From assembly GCA_028279375.1 (NCBI GenBank), contig JANQNW010000016.1:248001-312000 (forward strand): 64,000 bases of DNA, read 5' to 3'. The position numbers were made by a program, and so were the translations under genes. Below are positions 1 to 8,477 of the stretch, in pieces (the stretch's first letter is position 1; each line of letters opens with the position of its first letter). Source of the DNA: Phycisphaerales bacterium. Its GTDB lineage: Bacteria; Planctomycetota; Phycisphaerae; Phycisphaerales; UBA1924. Below the pieces are notes generated by a model, which was not told the DNA's origin, did not search any database, and saw only the letters and a list, made by a program, of their open reading frames with translations.

Positions 1-657
1 TCGAAGATCGCGCTCGCAGTAAGGCGAGTGCTCGAGGAACTGCGCGGTCTTCTTGGAGATGTACCCGGGCGGCGGCAGGATGTGGGAGGCGTTGCACGTC
101 TCGATGGTCAGGAACTTCCCGTAAGGCATGTCCTCCTTCGAGGCGCCCTCCGGTCGGTCATCGTCTGAGAGTTCATCGAAGTGCATGATGTAGATCGTGC
201 CCTTCGGGACGATGATGTAGTCCTTGGGGCCGAACTTCAGGGTGCCGAACATCGTGTGCATCGTCCCTGAGCCGAAGTGGATGAAGAGGCACTCATCGCC
301 CTGGCCGTTCTTGAAGTGGTAGTCCATTTTCTCGAGCGGATTGCAGACGCTCATCTCGCAGTCGGCGTTGCCGAAGAGCACGATGCGGCCGGTGACGGGA
401 TCTCCGGCCGGCTTCATCTGCGCAGACTTGAGGTGACGCATGCGCATCGTGTCCACCTCGACGTACTCGGGCTTCGTCGAGTACATCGTCTTCCATCCAT
501 GCACCTGGGTCGGCGGATGAATGTGATACATAGTCGAGGTCGGGCCCACAAATCCCTCGGTGCCGAAGAGCTCTTCCGAATACAGCGCGCCGTCAGGGCG
601 ACGGAACTGCACGTGGCGCTTCTTGGGCAGATGCCCCATTCTCGTGTAGTACGGCAT
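1..657 (-). CDS. hmgA: Homogentisate 1,2-dioxygenase (5' part, truncated by window edge)
   Basis: Cytosolic ring-cleaving non-haem iron dioxygenase of tyrosine catabolism; it opens homogentisate to maleylacetoacetate. The 219 residues present begin MPYYTRMGHLPKKRHVQFRR and include the typical YHIHPPTQV segment (about residues 44-52) and a cupin stretch, DECLFIHFGSGTMHTMFGTL (about 121-140). The iron ligands of the family lie further C-terminal and are outside the window. The ATG at 657 is preceded by AAGGAG (positions 664-669 read on the minus strand). It lies downstream of hppD and a small secreted protein on the same strand, which fits a tyrosine-degradation operon. Reading frame and motifs are seen directly; the operon is inferred. 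Confidence 0.93.
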   Translation of the reverse strand, partial: MPYYTRMGHLPKKRHVQFRRPDGALYSEELFGTEGFVGPTSTMYHIHPPTQVHGWKTMYSTKPEYVEVDTMRMRHLKSAQMKPAGDPVTGRIVLFGNADCEMSVCNPLEKMDYHFKNGQGDECLFIHFGSGTMHTMFGTLKFGPKDYIIVPKGTIYIMHFDELSDDDRPEGASKEDMPYGKFLTIETCNASHILPPPGYISKKTAQFLEHSPYCERDLR

Positions 658-734
658 GCCGAACTCCTTCTCAGATCCGGGGCGCGCTGCTCGTCATGGC
701 GGAGCGCTTCTCCGGGTGTCTTATTCTTGCAGGC

Positions 735-1169
735 TCATTGCTTCCGATAGCGGAAGGCGACGGGACCAGTCGGGTCGATGCCCCACACCCGAATGACGTC
801 TGTCGGAGCATAGGGAGACAGTTCGATAGTCACCGGCTGGGTCACGGGCCAGGCGGGCTCGAATGGAATGACCATCGTCTCACCGCCGCGCACGACGACC
901 GGGAATTCCTCGTCACCGATATGAATGATCGCGGCGTACGAAGCCTCCTTCTTCCCACCGTAGGTGGCGATGACGAACGCGGAATATGTCCCCGGTGGAA
1001 CATCCGCGTAGCGCACCAACTCAAACTGTCGAGGCTGCGCCGTGGCGATCGACGGCGTGACAAAGAAGGCCACCGCCATCAGCGCGATCACCGAAACAGC
1101 GATCCATGCCACCGGACGACCCGCGCCAAGCTGACGACCTGTCAACGCCATTGAGGTTCTCAGCGTCAT
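735..1169 (-). CDS. Secreted or membrane-anchored hypothetical protein
   Basis: The 144-residue product has a long N-terminal signal or anchor segment (about residues 20-44, ending SIATAQ) followed by a small, probably all-beta domain of about 100 residues rich in Val, Ile and Pro. I do not recognise a family. The ATG at 1169 has GGAG about eight bases upstream on the minus strand. It sits between hppD (21 bases upstream) and hmgA (77 bases downstream) on the same strand, so it is probably co-transcribed. Nothing in the sequence points to an enzymatic role in tyrosine breakdown. Confidence 0.75.
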   Translation of the reverse strand: MTLRTSMALTGRQLGAGRPVAWIAVSVIALMAVAFFVTPSIATAQPRQFELVRYADVPPGTYSAFVIATYGGKKEASYAAIIHIGDEEFPVVVRGGETMVIPFEPAWPVTQPVTIELSPYAPTDVIRVWGIDPTGPVAFRYRKQ

Positions 1170-1190
1170 GAAACGTCTCCGTCGCGTGGA

Positions 1191-2393
1191 TTAGAGGTTG
1201 CCGCGCCGATCCTGCTCGAGTTCAAGCGACTCAAAGAGCGCCTTGAAGTTGCCCTTGCCGAAACTCTGGCTGCCGCGACGGCAGATGATCTCGAAGAACA
1301 GTGTCGGGCGATCCTGCAGCGGCATCGTGAAGAGCTGCAGCAGATAGCCTTCGTCGTCGGCGTCAACGAGGATGCCGAGGTCCTTGATCCGCTCGCGATT
1401 CTCCTGGACCGTCTCGTGGCCGTGCGCCTCGAGCATCTCATCCACACGATCCCAGACGCCTTCGTAGTAGGTGTCCGGAATGCGGAGGAAGTTGACGCCG
1501 CGCTTGCGGAGCTCTGCGACAGAGGCGAGTTCGTCGTTTGTGCGGAGCGCCAGGTGCTGGATGCCAGGCGTCATGTTGTGCCACTCCAGGTACTCCTGGA
1601 TCTGGCTCTTCTTCTTGCCCTCGGCAGGCTCGTTGATCGGCATCTTGATGACGCCGAATCCAGAGTCCATGACCTTCGACATCAGCGCTGAGTACTCGGT
1701 CGAGATGTCGTTGTCATCGAAGTGCTTGAACAGCTTGAACTCGAGGACGTTCTCATACCACTCGACCCACTTGTTCATGCCGCCGAGTTCGACGTTGCCC
1801 ACGCAGTGATCGACGTACTCGAGTCCGCAGGGATTGGCCTTGTTGTAGTCGTTGAGCGGGAAGAAGGGGACGCTCTGGAAGGTCGGCATGAACCGACCGC
1901 CGTCGCGCACCTTCTCGAGTCCGTATCCGCCCGTCCGGCTGATGAAGGAATGCACAGCGCGGCCGTAGCACTTGATGCCGGCGCGGACGACCGTGCCGTA
2001 GTCATCGGTGTGCTCGATCGGCTCGTATGCGGACTCGGCGCCATTGGCGATGGCGCGCTCGTAAGCGGCGGCGGCGTCCTGAACGTTGAATGCGACGTCC
2101 TTCACGCCATCGCCGTAGAGCTTGACTTCATCGGAAGCCGGATGGTCCTTGCTCAGGCCCGTGGTCAGCACGATGCGGATGTTGCCCTGCGTGAGAAGGT
2201 ACGAGGCCTGCTCGCGCTGGCCCGTGGTCAGGTCGGAGAACTGATCGACCTGAAAGCCGAAGCATGAGGCGTAGAAGAACGCGGCCTGCTTGGCGTTGCC
2301 GACGTAGAAGCGAACGTGATCGACGTCGATCAGTCTGAGCGGATCCGTCGTCGCGCCTGTGGAGACGGCTGGCTTGGTGGTGACAGTGGTCAT
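1191..2393 (-). CDS. hppD: 4-Hydroxyphenylpyruvate dioxygenase
   Basis: Converts 4-hydroxyphenylpyruvate to homogentisate, the step before hmgA. The 400-residue product has the two-domain vicinal-oxygen-chelate fold. The metal triad expected for the family is visible: His196 in EYVDHCVGN, His280 in GIQHLAL and Glu368 in LFFEIICR. The C-terminal GKGNFKALFESLE signature is also present. The frame is open further upstream to 2501, but the ATG at 2393 has AGGAG seven bases before it and gives the normal family length, so I chose it. It is divergent from an Lrp/AsnC-type regulator, with an inverted repeat between them that could be its operator. Confidence 0.96.
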   Translation of the reverse strand: MTTVTTKPAVSTGATTDPLRLIDVDHVRFYVGNAKQAAFFYASCFGFQVDQFSDLTTGQREQASYLLTQGNIRIVLTTGLSKDHPASDEVKLYGDGVKDVAFNVQDAAAAYERAIANGAESAYEPIEHTDDYGTVVRAGIKCYGRAVHSFISRTGGYGLEKVRDGGRFMPTFQSVPFFPLNDYNKANPCGLEYVDHCVGNVELGGMNKWVEWYENVLEFKLFKHFDDNDISTEYSALMSKVMDSGFGVIKMPINEPAEGKKKSQIQEYLEWHNMTPGIQHLALRTNDELASVAELRKRGVNFLRIPDTYYEGVWDRVDEMLEAHGHETVQENRERIKDLGILVDADDEGYLLQLFTMPLQDRPTLFFEIICRRGSQSFGKGNFKALFESLELEQDRRGNL

Positions 2394-2557
2394 GTCGATG
2401 CTCCTGTGGAGTGGCAGGATTCGATTGAGTTGATTGCTCGCGACCCGCACGAGGTCGATGGGGGACGGCCCCATTCTGCGGAGCGGGTCGGGTTGCGTCA
2501 TTCTAGGGCCTTGGAGGTCCGGGACAAGAGAATGTTCTGAGCAATGGCATGAAATCC

Positions 2558-2599
2558 GAATAATCTCCTTGATCTACACTTCAATCGCGATGATTATTC
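2558..2599. promoter_or_regulatory. Inverted repeat, candidate Lrp/AsnC operator
   Basis: GAATAATC at 2558-2565 and GATTATTC at 2592-2599 are perfect 8-base inverted arms with a 34-base centre-to-centre distance, about three helical turns. They lie between hppD and the divergent Lrp-type gene. The right arm overlaps the candidate -10 of the regulator gene (TTGATC at 2569-2574, 17-base spacer, GATTAT at 2592-2597). Lrp-family proteins commonly bind AT-rich imperfect palindromes repeated in helical phase. Autoregulation and control of tyrosine catabolism are inferred. Confidence 0.5.
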
Positions 2600-2600
2600 C

Positions 2601-3158
2601 GTGATGGCAGGCGTGAGCACGCATAACGGCGAAACGAACGGCCTGGGAGCGGGCAAAGGTGCTGTCGCGTCCCGAGTGAAATTCGACGCTGTCGATCTGG
2701 CGATGCTCGAGCAGCTCCAGACTGACTCGAAGATCACGAACGCCAGCCTCGCGAAGCTCGCAGGCATCAGCCCGGCCGGAGCGCTCGAGCGGGTCAGGAA
2801 GCTCGAACAGGCCGGCGTGATCCGGGGATACGCGGCCAAAGTGGATCCGGCGAGAGTGGGTAAGGCCATCACGGCCCTGATCCATGTCTCGCTGCGTTCC
2901 CACGGCAAGCAGGCCATCGAGGATTTCAAGGCCGAACTGCAGGAGCTTCCGGAGATCCGCTCTGCCTGGCACACCACGGGCGAGGAGGACTTCGTCCTGC
3001 ACGTCCTGGTCAACGACATGGATCACTACGAGCAGTTCGTCGTGCATCGCCTCAGCGCGATTCCGAACCTCGGGCGCGTGCGAACGAGTTTCTGCCTGAG
3101 CACGGTGAAGGACGACCAGCGCGTGCCGCTTGACGCCGTCGGCGAGGCCCGGGAATAG
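2601..3158 (+). CDS. Lrp/AsnC family transcriptional regulator
   Basis: A 185-residue regulator. The helix-turn-helix region is about residues 27-75 (VDLAMLEQLQTDSKITNASL, then LAGISPAGALERVRKLEQAGVI by position). It is followed by an alpha/beta RAM ligand-binding domain with the DFVLHVLVNDMDHYEQFV strand-helix segment. Family members sense amino acids. Its divergent position to hppD makes tyrosine, phenylalanine or a keto acid a plausible effector (inference). The start is uncertain: GTG 2601 or ATG 2604 lack a Shine-Dalgarno site but sit just after a -10-like GATTAT, so ATG 2604 may be a leaderless start. GTG 2676 is a shorter alternative. Confidence 0.9.
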   Translation: MMAGVSTHNGETNGLGAGKGAVASRVKFDAVDLAMLEQLQTDSKITNASLAKLAGISPAGALERVRKLEQAGVIRGYAAKVDPARVGKAITALIHVSLRSHGKQAIEDFKAELQELPEIRSAWHTTGEEDFVLHVLVNDMDHYEQFVVHRLSAIPNLGRVRTSFCLSTVKDDQRVPLDAVGEARE

Positions 3159-3287
3159 CGCTGCTGCCCGTCGGACTCATCCCTCGAAATCGAGCCTTCT
3201 CCCTTGGCGCGGCGTCCAGTGCGTGTCATATTCAGACAAAGAGATCCTGAATAACTGCCCGGCGGACCCCGGGTCGGAGGAGCGTGG

Positions 3288-5195
3288 ATGATCAATCCGA
3301 GGCGTTCTGGTTCATCAGCCGCTTGGTGGCTTCTTGGCTGCGGCGTCCTCTGCGCGCTCGCGGCGGGCGGCGTGCATGTGCACGCGCAACTCCGAGGACC
3401 GATGGGGCCGCTCGTCGACACGAAGCTCAAGGACTTCTTCCTGCCCGGCACGCAGCCCGACCTGACCGGCGACGTCCTCGATCCGATCTTCGCTCCATCG
3501 AACTGCACAGGCTGTCATGGGGGCTTTGGCGATTTCGGGATCGATCTCGACGCCGAACCCGCGCGCAACTGGCGCGGCAGCATGATGGCGCAGTCGATGC
3601 GCGACCCCGTCTTCCAGGCGGCGATGACCATCGCCAATCAGGACGCTGGATTCGCCGGCGACCTCTGCATTCGATGCCACACGCCGGCAGGCTGGCTCGA
3701 AGGACGCTCAGTCCCGACGGACGGTTCGCTTCTTGAAGGCGCCGATTTTGACGGCGTGAGTTGCAACTTCTGCCATCGCCTCGTTGATCCGATCCCGGCG
3801 CCGGGCAATCCGACAGAAGACGCCATGGTCCTGGCGGATCTCGCCACCGCTGGCCATCTCCCGACGGAATACGGAAACGCCGGCTACGTCCTCGATCCAA
3901 CGGACTCGCGACGCGGGCCATTCGACGACGTTCCCTTCAATCCGCACGGGGCCGAGATCATCCCGAGCCCATTTCACAGTTCGTCCAATCTCTGCGCATC
4001 CTGCCATGACGTGAGCAATCCCGTCTTCGAACGACAGCCCGATGGAACGTATGCGCTCGGCGATCTCGACAAGAAGCACATGACGCTCAACAAGGCCGAC
4101 ATGTTCCCGGTGGAGCGCACATTCAGCGAATGGGCGCAGAGCGCGTTCGCGGCAGGCGGCGTGCAGATGAACGGTCGGTTCGGCGGAAATCACCCGACTG
4201 GCGTCATGGAGTCGTGCCAGGACTGCCACATGCCTGACGTGCAGGGCAAGGGCTGCATCCTCAACGGCTTCCCCGAGCGACCGAACATCCCGCAGCACGC
4301 ATTCAACGGCGGCAACACCTGGGTGCTCAGTGCGGTGCACAGCCTCTATCCGGACACCGAGACAAAGCTGACGGACAGCATCGTCGCGGACGCAAATGCC
4401 CGCGTTGCAGAGCTGCTCGCGAGCGCTTCCGACATGGAGCTCTCGAGAGTCGGGAGCGATCTTCGAGTGCGCATCATCAACTACTCAGGTCACAAGTTGC
4501 CGACCGGCTATCCCGAAGGCCGTCGCATGTGGCTCAATGTCAAGTTCTTCGATCTCATGGACCTCATGATCGGCGAACACGGCGCCTACGACTTCGGCAC
4601 GGCGGCGTTGACCACCGGCGACACGAAGGTCTACGAGGCGAAACTGGGTGTGGACGCAGCGGTGTCGATGGCGACCGGCGTTCCGGAAGGGGAGTCCTTC
4701 CACTTCGCGATCAACAATGTGATCCTGAAAGACAATCGAATCCCGCCGATGGGTTTCACCAACGCCGGGTTCGAGAGCGTCCAGGCGGCGCCTGTGGCAG
4801 CGACATATGTGGATGGCCAGTTCTGGGATGACACCGACTATCCGATTCCGGCGGGGGCACGTCGCGCCGAGGTCACGCTCTACTACCAGACGACGTCGCG
4901 CGAATACATTGAGTTCCTGCGCGATGCGAACACCACCGACTCCACCGGCATGATCGCGTACAACGCGTGGGTCGCTCAGGGCAAGAGCGCGCCGGCCGTC
5001 ATGGATCAGGGCGACTTCCAGATCAACCCGGCGGACTTCAACGGCGATGGTGTTGTTGGTTCGATCGACCTCGCCACCTTGATCGGAAGCTGGGGCCCGT
5101 GTCCCCCGGCGCCGGCTCCCTGCCCGGCCGATCTTGACGGCGATGGCGCCGTCGGCGCCGCCGACCTGGCGACACTCATCGGGCTCTGGGGCTGA
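3288..5195 (+). CDS. Secreted pentaheme c-type cytochrome with C-terminal dockerin-like repeats
   Basis: The 635-residue product starts with a signal peptide (residues 1-33). Five CxxCH haem-attachment motifs follow, at Cys73, Cys127, Cys159, Cys236 and Cys310 (CTGCH, CIRCH, CNFCH, CASCH, CQDCH). A long beta-rich region follows. The C-terminus carries two dockerin/EF-hand-like repeats, one with [20 protein letters not shown] and one with [20 protein letters not shown], separated by a Cys/Pro linker. It is probably an exported electron-transfer protein; the redox partner is unknown. ATG 3288 has GGAGGAG upstream. Joining a multiheme domain to dockerin-like repeats is unusual. The closest general resemblance is to cytochrome c554-like multiheme proteins, but I cannot assign a substrate. 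Confidence 0.88.
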   Translation: MINPRRSGSSAAWWLLGCGVLCALAAGGVHVHAQLRGPMGPLVDTKLKDFFLPGTQPDLTGDVLDPIFAPSNCTGCHGGFGDFGIDLDAEPARNWRGSMMAQSMRDPVFQAAMTIANQDAGFAGDLCIRCHTPAGWLEGRSVPTDGSLLEGADFDGVSCNFCHRLVDPIPAPGNPTEDAMVLADLATAGHLPTEYGNAGYVLDPTDSRRGPFDDVPFNPHGAEIIPSPFHSSSNLCASCHDVSNPVFERQPDGTYALGDLDKKHMTLNKADMFPVERTFSEWAQSAFAAGGVQMNGRFGGNHPTGVMESCQDCHMPDVQGKGCILNGFPERPNIPQHAFNGGNTWVLSAVHSLYPDTETKLTDSIVADANARVAELLASASDMELSRVGSDLRVRIINYSGHKLPTGYPEGRRMWLNVKFFDLMDLMIGEHGAYDFGTAALTTGDTKVYEAKLGVDAAVSMATGVPEGESFHFAINNVILKDNRIPPMGFTNAGFESVQAAPVAATYVDGQFWDDTDYPIPAGARRAEVTLYYQTTSREYIEFLRDANTTDSTGMIAYNAWVAQGKSAPAVMDQGDFQINPADFNGDGVVGSIDLATLIGSWGPCPPAPAPCPADLDGDGAVGAADLATLIGLWG

Positions 5196-5199
5196 GTCG

Positions 5200-5213
5200 G
5201 TCGGGAACCCGAC
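5200..5213. other. Short intergenic hairpin
   Basis: GTCGG-GAAC-CCGAC (5200-5213, with the central bases also symmetric) lies four bases after the cytochrome stop and ahead of the scoA start. It could cap the 3' end of the cytochrome mRNA. There is no T-tract, so it is not a classical rho-independent terminator. Confidence 0.3.
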
Positions 5214-5238
5214 GCTCCGGTCCTGCTACCTTGTGGCC

Positions 5239-5955
5239 ATGGTGAACAAGGTCTTCGATTCCCCGAAGGCCGTCATGGATGATCTCGCCTCGAACGGCGT
5301 CATTCGCGACGGCATGACGATCATGGCCGGCGGCTTCGGGCTGTGCGGCATCCCCGAGCAGCTCATCATCGCGCTCCGCGACACCGGTGTGACCGGGATC
5401 ACGGCGATCAGCAACAACGCCGGCGTCGATGACTGGGGGCTGGGCCTGCTTCTGGAGACGCGCCAGATCCGGAAGATGGTGAGCAGCTACGTCGGCGAGA
5501 ACGCCGAGTTCGAACGGCAGTTTCTCTCGGGTGAGCTCGAAGTGGAGTTCAACCCCCAGGGCACACTCGCCGAGCGCATTCGCGCCGGCGGCGCGGGCAT
5601 CCCGGCCTTCTACACGGCGACGGCCGTCGGCACGCCCGTCGCTGAGGGCAAGGAGACGCGGGAGTTCGATGGATCGACCTTCCTGATGGAGACGTGGCTC
5701 CGAGCCGACCTGTCGCTCGTCAAGGCGCACACCGTCGATCGCTTCGGCAACATGGTGTTTCGCGAGACCGCTCGGAACTTCAATCCCATGATGGCGCAGG
5801 CTGGGAAGGTCACCATCGTCGAAGCCGAGAGGCTTGTCGAGACAGGCGAGCTTCAACCCGATCACATTCACCTCTCCGGCGCCTATGTGGATGCGATCGT
5901 GATAACGGAGTCGGAGAAGCGCATCGAGCAGAGAACAACGCGCCCGCGCGCCTGA
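5239..5955 (+). CDS. scoA: 3-oxoacid CoA-transferase subunit A
   Basis: Alpha subunit of a family I CoA-transferase that moves CoA from succinyl-CoA to a 3-oxoacid such as acetoacetate. The 238-residue protein has the family N-terminus with the [13 protein letters not shown] loop (residues 31-43), the ISNNAG segment and the [23 protein letters not shown] region. The frame is open upstream into the cytochrome gene, but ATG 5239 gives the normal length. No Shine-Dalgarno is seen; TACCTT lies six bases before the ATG (5227-5232), which fits a leaderless start. The partner subunit is at 6270, after one small gene. Acetoacetate from the nearby homogentisate pathway is the likely substrate (inference). 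Confidence 0.94.
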   Translation: MVNKVFDSPKAVMDDLASNGVIRDGMTIMAGGFGLCGIPEQLIIALRDTGVTGITAISNNAGVDDWGLGLLLETRQIRKMVSSYVGENAEFERQFLSGELEVEFNPQGTLAERIRAGGAGIPAFYTATAVGTPVAEGKETREFDGSTFLMETWLRADLSLVKAHTVDRFGNMVFRETARNFNPMMAQAGKVTIVEAERLVETGELQPDHIHLSGAYVDAIVITESEKRIEQRTTRPRA

Positions 5956-5967
5956 TCAGGGAGATTC

Positions 5968-6219
5968 ATGGGAGACCTGGAGACACGAGCTCGACGCAAG
6001 CGCGGCGCCCATCTGGTCAAGATCGGCGTCCTTGTCCTTGCGACGGCTGTGCTCCTGACCGCTGTGCTCCCGCACGACCTCGTCGCCGGGGCCATTCTCT
6101 GGCTCTGGCCGTTCGTCGCCATCGTCGCTGGGGGTTTCATCATCTTCGGCTTGCGAATGACGACGGCTGATTTCGGGAGCACGCGCCGCGACGAGGAAAA
6201 TGAAGATTCATCGCGATGA
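5968..6219 (+). CDS. Small two-helix membrane protein between the CoA-transferase subunits
   Basis: An 83-residue protein: a basic N-terminus (RARRKRGAH), two hydrophobic helices (about residues 17-36 and 40-60) and a charged C-terminus. ATG 5968 has AGGGAG eight bases upstream. It begins 12 bases after scoA and ends 50 bases before scoB, so it is almost certainly in the same transcript. I do not recognise a family. Subunit genes of this transferase are normally adjacent, so the insertion is odd. Translation is supported by the ribosome-binding site and by the clean membrane topology. Confidence 0.7.
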   Translation: MGDLETRARRKRGAHLVKIGVLVLATAVLLTAVLPHDLVAGAILWLWPFVAIVAGGFIIFGLRMTTADFGSTRRDEENEDSSR

Positions 6220-6269
6220 GATAACCGCGGGCGAGATCGCCTGCTGGCACGAGTGAGACACAAAAGACC

Positions 6270-6935
6270 ATGGCATTGACCCGAGAAGAGATCACGCAAC
6301 GAGCAGCCAGGGAACTGAGAGATGGGTTCGTCGTCAATCTGGGTATTGGCATGCCGACGCTGGTCGCCAACTACATCCCCGACGGCATGGAGGTCTGGCT
6401 TCAGTCTGAGAACGGCCTGCTCGGCATCGGACCGTTTCCCTACGAGGGCGACGAGGACGCGGATCTGATCAATGCAGGGAAGCAGACGATCACGACGGTG
6501 CCTGGCGCAGCGTTCTTCTCATCGTCGGAGAGCTTCGAGATGATTCGCGGCGGTCATGTGCAGCTCGCCATCCTCGGCGCCATGCAGATCAGCCAGGAGG
6601 GGGACATCGCGAACTGGATGATCCCCGGCAAGATGGTCAAGGGCATGGGCGGCGCGATGGATCTCGTCGCGGGCGTCGAGAAGGTCGTCGTCACGATGGA
6701 GCACGTAGCCCGCAATGGCTCGGCGAAGATCATCCCGGAGTGCACGCTCCCGCTGACCGGCAAGCGGTGCATCGACATGATCATCACAGATCTCTGCGTG
6801 CTCGAGATGGACCGCGAGCAGCGGCGATTCCGCCTGACGGAGCTCGCGCCGGGCGTGCCGAAGGATGAGGTGCTCGAGAAGACGGAGGCCCAGATCCTGA
6901 CAGACGTCGAGCCGGTCGCGATGGCGACCGCCTGA
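6270..6935 (+). CDS. scoB: 3-oxoacid CoA-transferase subunit B
   Basis: Beta subunit of the CoA-transferase, carrying the catalytic glutamate that forms the glutamyl-CoA thioester. Glu47 in the [10 protein letters not shown] motif is present (residues 46-55), as are the LGIGMPT segment and the GGAMDLV and [12 protein letters not shown] regions. The length of 221 residues is normal. With scoA it would activate acetoacetate to acetoacetyl-CoA, consuming succinyl-CoA and thereby coupling tyrosine catabolism to the TCA cycle. The E1 and E2 genes of 2-oxoglutarate dehydrogenase, which make succinyl-CoA, are 25 kb away in the same window. Confidence 0.95.
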   Translation: MALTREEITQRAARELRDGFVVNLGIGMPTLVANYIPDGMEVWLQSENGLLGIGPFPYEGDEDADLINAGKQTITTVPGAAFFSSSESFEMIRGGHVQLAILGAMQISQEGDIANWMIPGKMVKGMGGAMDLVAGVEKVVVTMEHVARNGSAKIIPECTLPLTGKRCIDMIITDLCVLEMDREQRRFRLTELAPGVPKDEVLEKTEAQILTDVEPVAMATA

Positions 6936-6967
6936 CCTGGCGCTCACATGGAGGCGGCGGCTTTGGC

Positions 6968-7531
6968 CTACGCGTCGGTGCGGTCGATGACGTCGTACAT
7001 CTCCCGCTCGCCGCGTCCGGTCACGGGATAGTCCTTCCGAAGCGGATGCGCGGGGAAGTCACGCCACGTCAGAATTCGGCGCAGGTCCGGGTGATTCCTG
7101 AAGCGGATGCCGAACATGTCGAAGACTTCGCGCTCCGTCCACTCAGCGCCCGGCCAGAGATCGCAGACGCTCTCGACATACAGCGCCGGATCCTCCTCGA
7201 TGCCCTCCGTCGGGAGACTCGGATCCAGAAAGACCTTGACGAAGAACCGCAGGTCGTGCTCGTGGCTGCAGAGGTTGTAGATCACCGCGAAGCGGCCTTC
7301 TGTCTCCGCCGGGTAATCGAGATAGTCGACGCCGATCACATCCGAGAGGAAGTTGTAGAGGCAACGCGCGTCGTCGCGTAGGAACGCGAGCACGCGATGA
7401 GCGTCCCCGGCGTCGACGATCAACGTGGAGTCGCCCTTGTGCTCGGTGGCGCGCAGGCGCAGTTTCGGGAATGCTTCCTTCACGACCGCGAAGGTCGGAT
7501 GATCCACCGTCAGTGGGGTGCTCTCGGCCAT
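6968..7531 (-). CDS. nuoC: NADH-quinone oxidoreductase subunit C
   Basis: Peripheral-arm subunit of respiratory complex I (30 kDa family), 187 residues. The diagnostic EREVFDMFGI segment begins at Glu133 and is followed by RNHPDLRRILTW and the C-terminal HPLRKDYPV motif. No other nuo gene is in the window, so the complex I genes of this genome are at least partly dispersed. It is probably not fused to NuoD, since the protein ends shortly after the KDYPV segment. The start at 7531 has no Shine-Dalgarno, but TACACT lies six bases upstream on the minus strand (7538-7543). Confidence 0.95.
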   Translation of the reverse strand: MAESTPLTVDHPTFAVVKEAFPKLRLRATEHKGDSTLIVDAGDAHRVLAFLRDDARCLYNFLSDVIGVDYLDYPAETEGRFAVIYNLCSHEHDLRFFVKVFLDPSLPTEGIEEDPALYVESVCDLWPGAEWTEREVFDMFGIRFRNHPDLRRILTWRDFPAHPLRKDYPVTGRGEREMYDVIDRTDA

Positions 7532-7585
7532 GGCAGGAGTGTATACGCTGGCTGGTTCGAGGGCTGAGGCGTGCTGGTCCCCCGA

Positions 7586-8344
7586 TCAACCCTCTCGGAA
7601 GGCATGCCTGAGGGCCGCAGCCCCTTCGGTTGGCGCGTACACCGGCGTCGATCGCGGCACGTGGCCTTCCACCAGATCTGCCCAGGTCTCGATCGGGATC
7701 TCACCCGCATTGAGCTCGCAGTGCATGAGGCCGTGACTGCCCGCACGGCTGGGGTCCGCTCCGCAGATCAGAACGCCGGTTGCGACGCCGCCGAGTGTCT
7801 CGAACATGCGGCGCAGGTGATCGCGACTCTCGGCCAGCATCTCGGGTTCGAGAAGGGCGACCGGGTCGAGCAGGACGCCCACCTGATGTCCTTCGTGTTC
7901 TCGCAGAAAGCTCAGGCAGGTCTGCGCGTCGCCGATGACATGCCGAGCGCAGGGCCGGATGTCCAGCGCTCCGCCCCGGCTCTTCACGATCTCGAGCGCT
8001 GCGGCGCAGCGGGCTCCGAAGTCGTCACGACGGCGCGGCATCCAGCCTGCAAGGTCGCGATCGAAGAGCCCGCCCTCCGGCCCTCCGGACCAGACAACGG
8101 TGCGTGCCGCCTCCGATGGCGCGGCCAGCGCGCGTTCGACGCCATCATCGACGACGGAGACCCCGAGGAAGCAGTGGGGCCCGGCGCCGCTGCCTGCAAG
8201 CGGTCTTACGGATTCGCCCGGTGTGGCGCCATGCGTCTCGATCGGGAACTCGAAGATGTCGTGCAATGCATTGACTCCGCGGTTGGGTGTGGTTCTCAAT
8301 CCGTTATTGCGCGACGCCTCTGAGGCTGCGCACGAATCTCGCAC
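7586..8344 (-). CDS. Uncharacterised protein, possibly sugar-isomerase-like TIM barrel
   Basis: A product of about 250 residues. The segments RCAAALEIVKSRGGALDIRP (about 112-131) and FLREHEGHQVGVLLDP loosely recall the xylose-isomerase/AP-endonuclease-2 fold, in which an acidic residue and histidines bind metal. This is pattern resemblance only. The start is uncertain: GTG 8344 opens the frame, but the N-terminal 25 residues look unconserved and a TTG near 8269, with GGAG in front of it, could be real. It reads toward nuoC with a 54-base gap, so the two may be co-transcribed. An equally long frame on the opposite strand looks like a shadow. Confidence 0.6.
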   Translation of the reverse strand: MRDSCAASEASRNNGLRTTPNRGVNALHDIFEFPIETHGATPGESVRPLAGSGAGPHCFLGVSVVDDGVERALAAPSEAARTVVWSGGPEGGLFDRDLAGWMPRRRDDFGARCAAALEIVKSRGGALDIRPCARHVIGDAQTCLSFLREHEGHQVGVLLDPVALLEPEMLAESRDHLRRMFETLGGVATGVLICGADPSRAGSHGLMHCELNAGEIPIETWADLVEGHVPRSTPVYAPTEGAAALRHAFREG

Positions 8345-8477
8345 CCTTCGCGCAGAGAAGCCCGGTCCGGACGCCTTACCCGCTCACGCGCAAGAAGCGG
8401 GCCGCCCGATTCTTGATTCCCGCAGCGAAGAACGGATTCTCGCTCGCGTAGGCCTCTTGCAATCAACGGAGTCGCTC

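Noticed and set aside
3288-5195. Cellulosome component because of the dockerin-like repeats
   Set aside because: No cohesin, scaffoldin or glycoside hydrolase genes are present in the window. The repeats occur on a cytochrome and an unknown protein, so a cellulosome is not supported.
7571-8323. A 250-codon open frame on the plus strand opposite the minus-strand gene at 7586-8344
   Set aside because: Its product is a patchwork of His, Asp and Gly without fold-like periodicity. The minus-strand product has plausible helices and strands, and the frame is the expected GC-rich antisense shadow.
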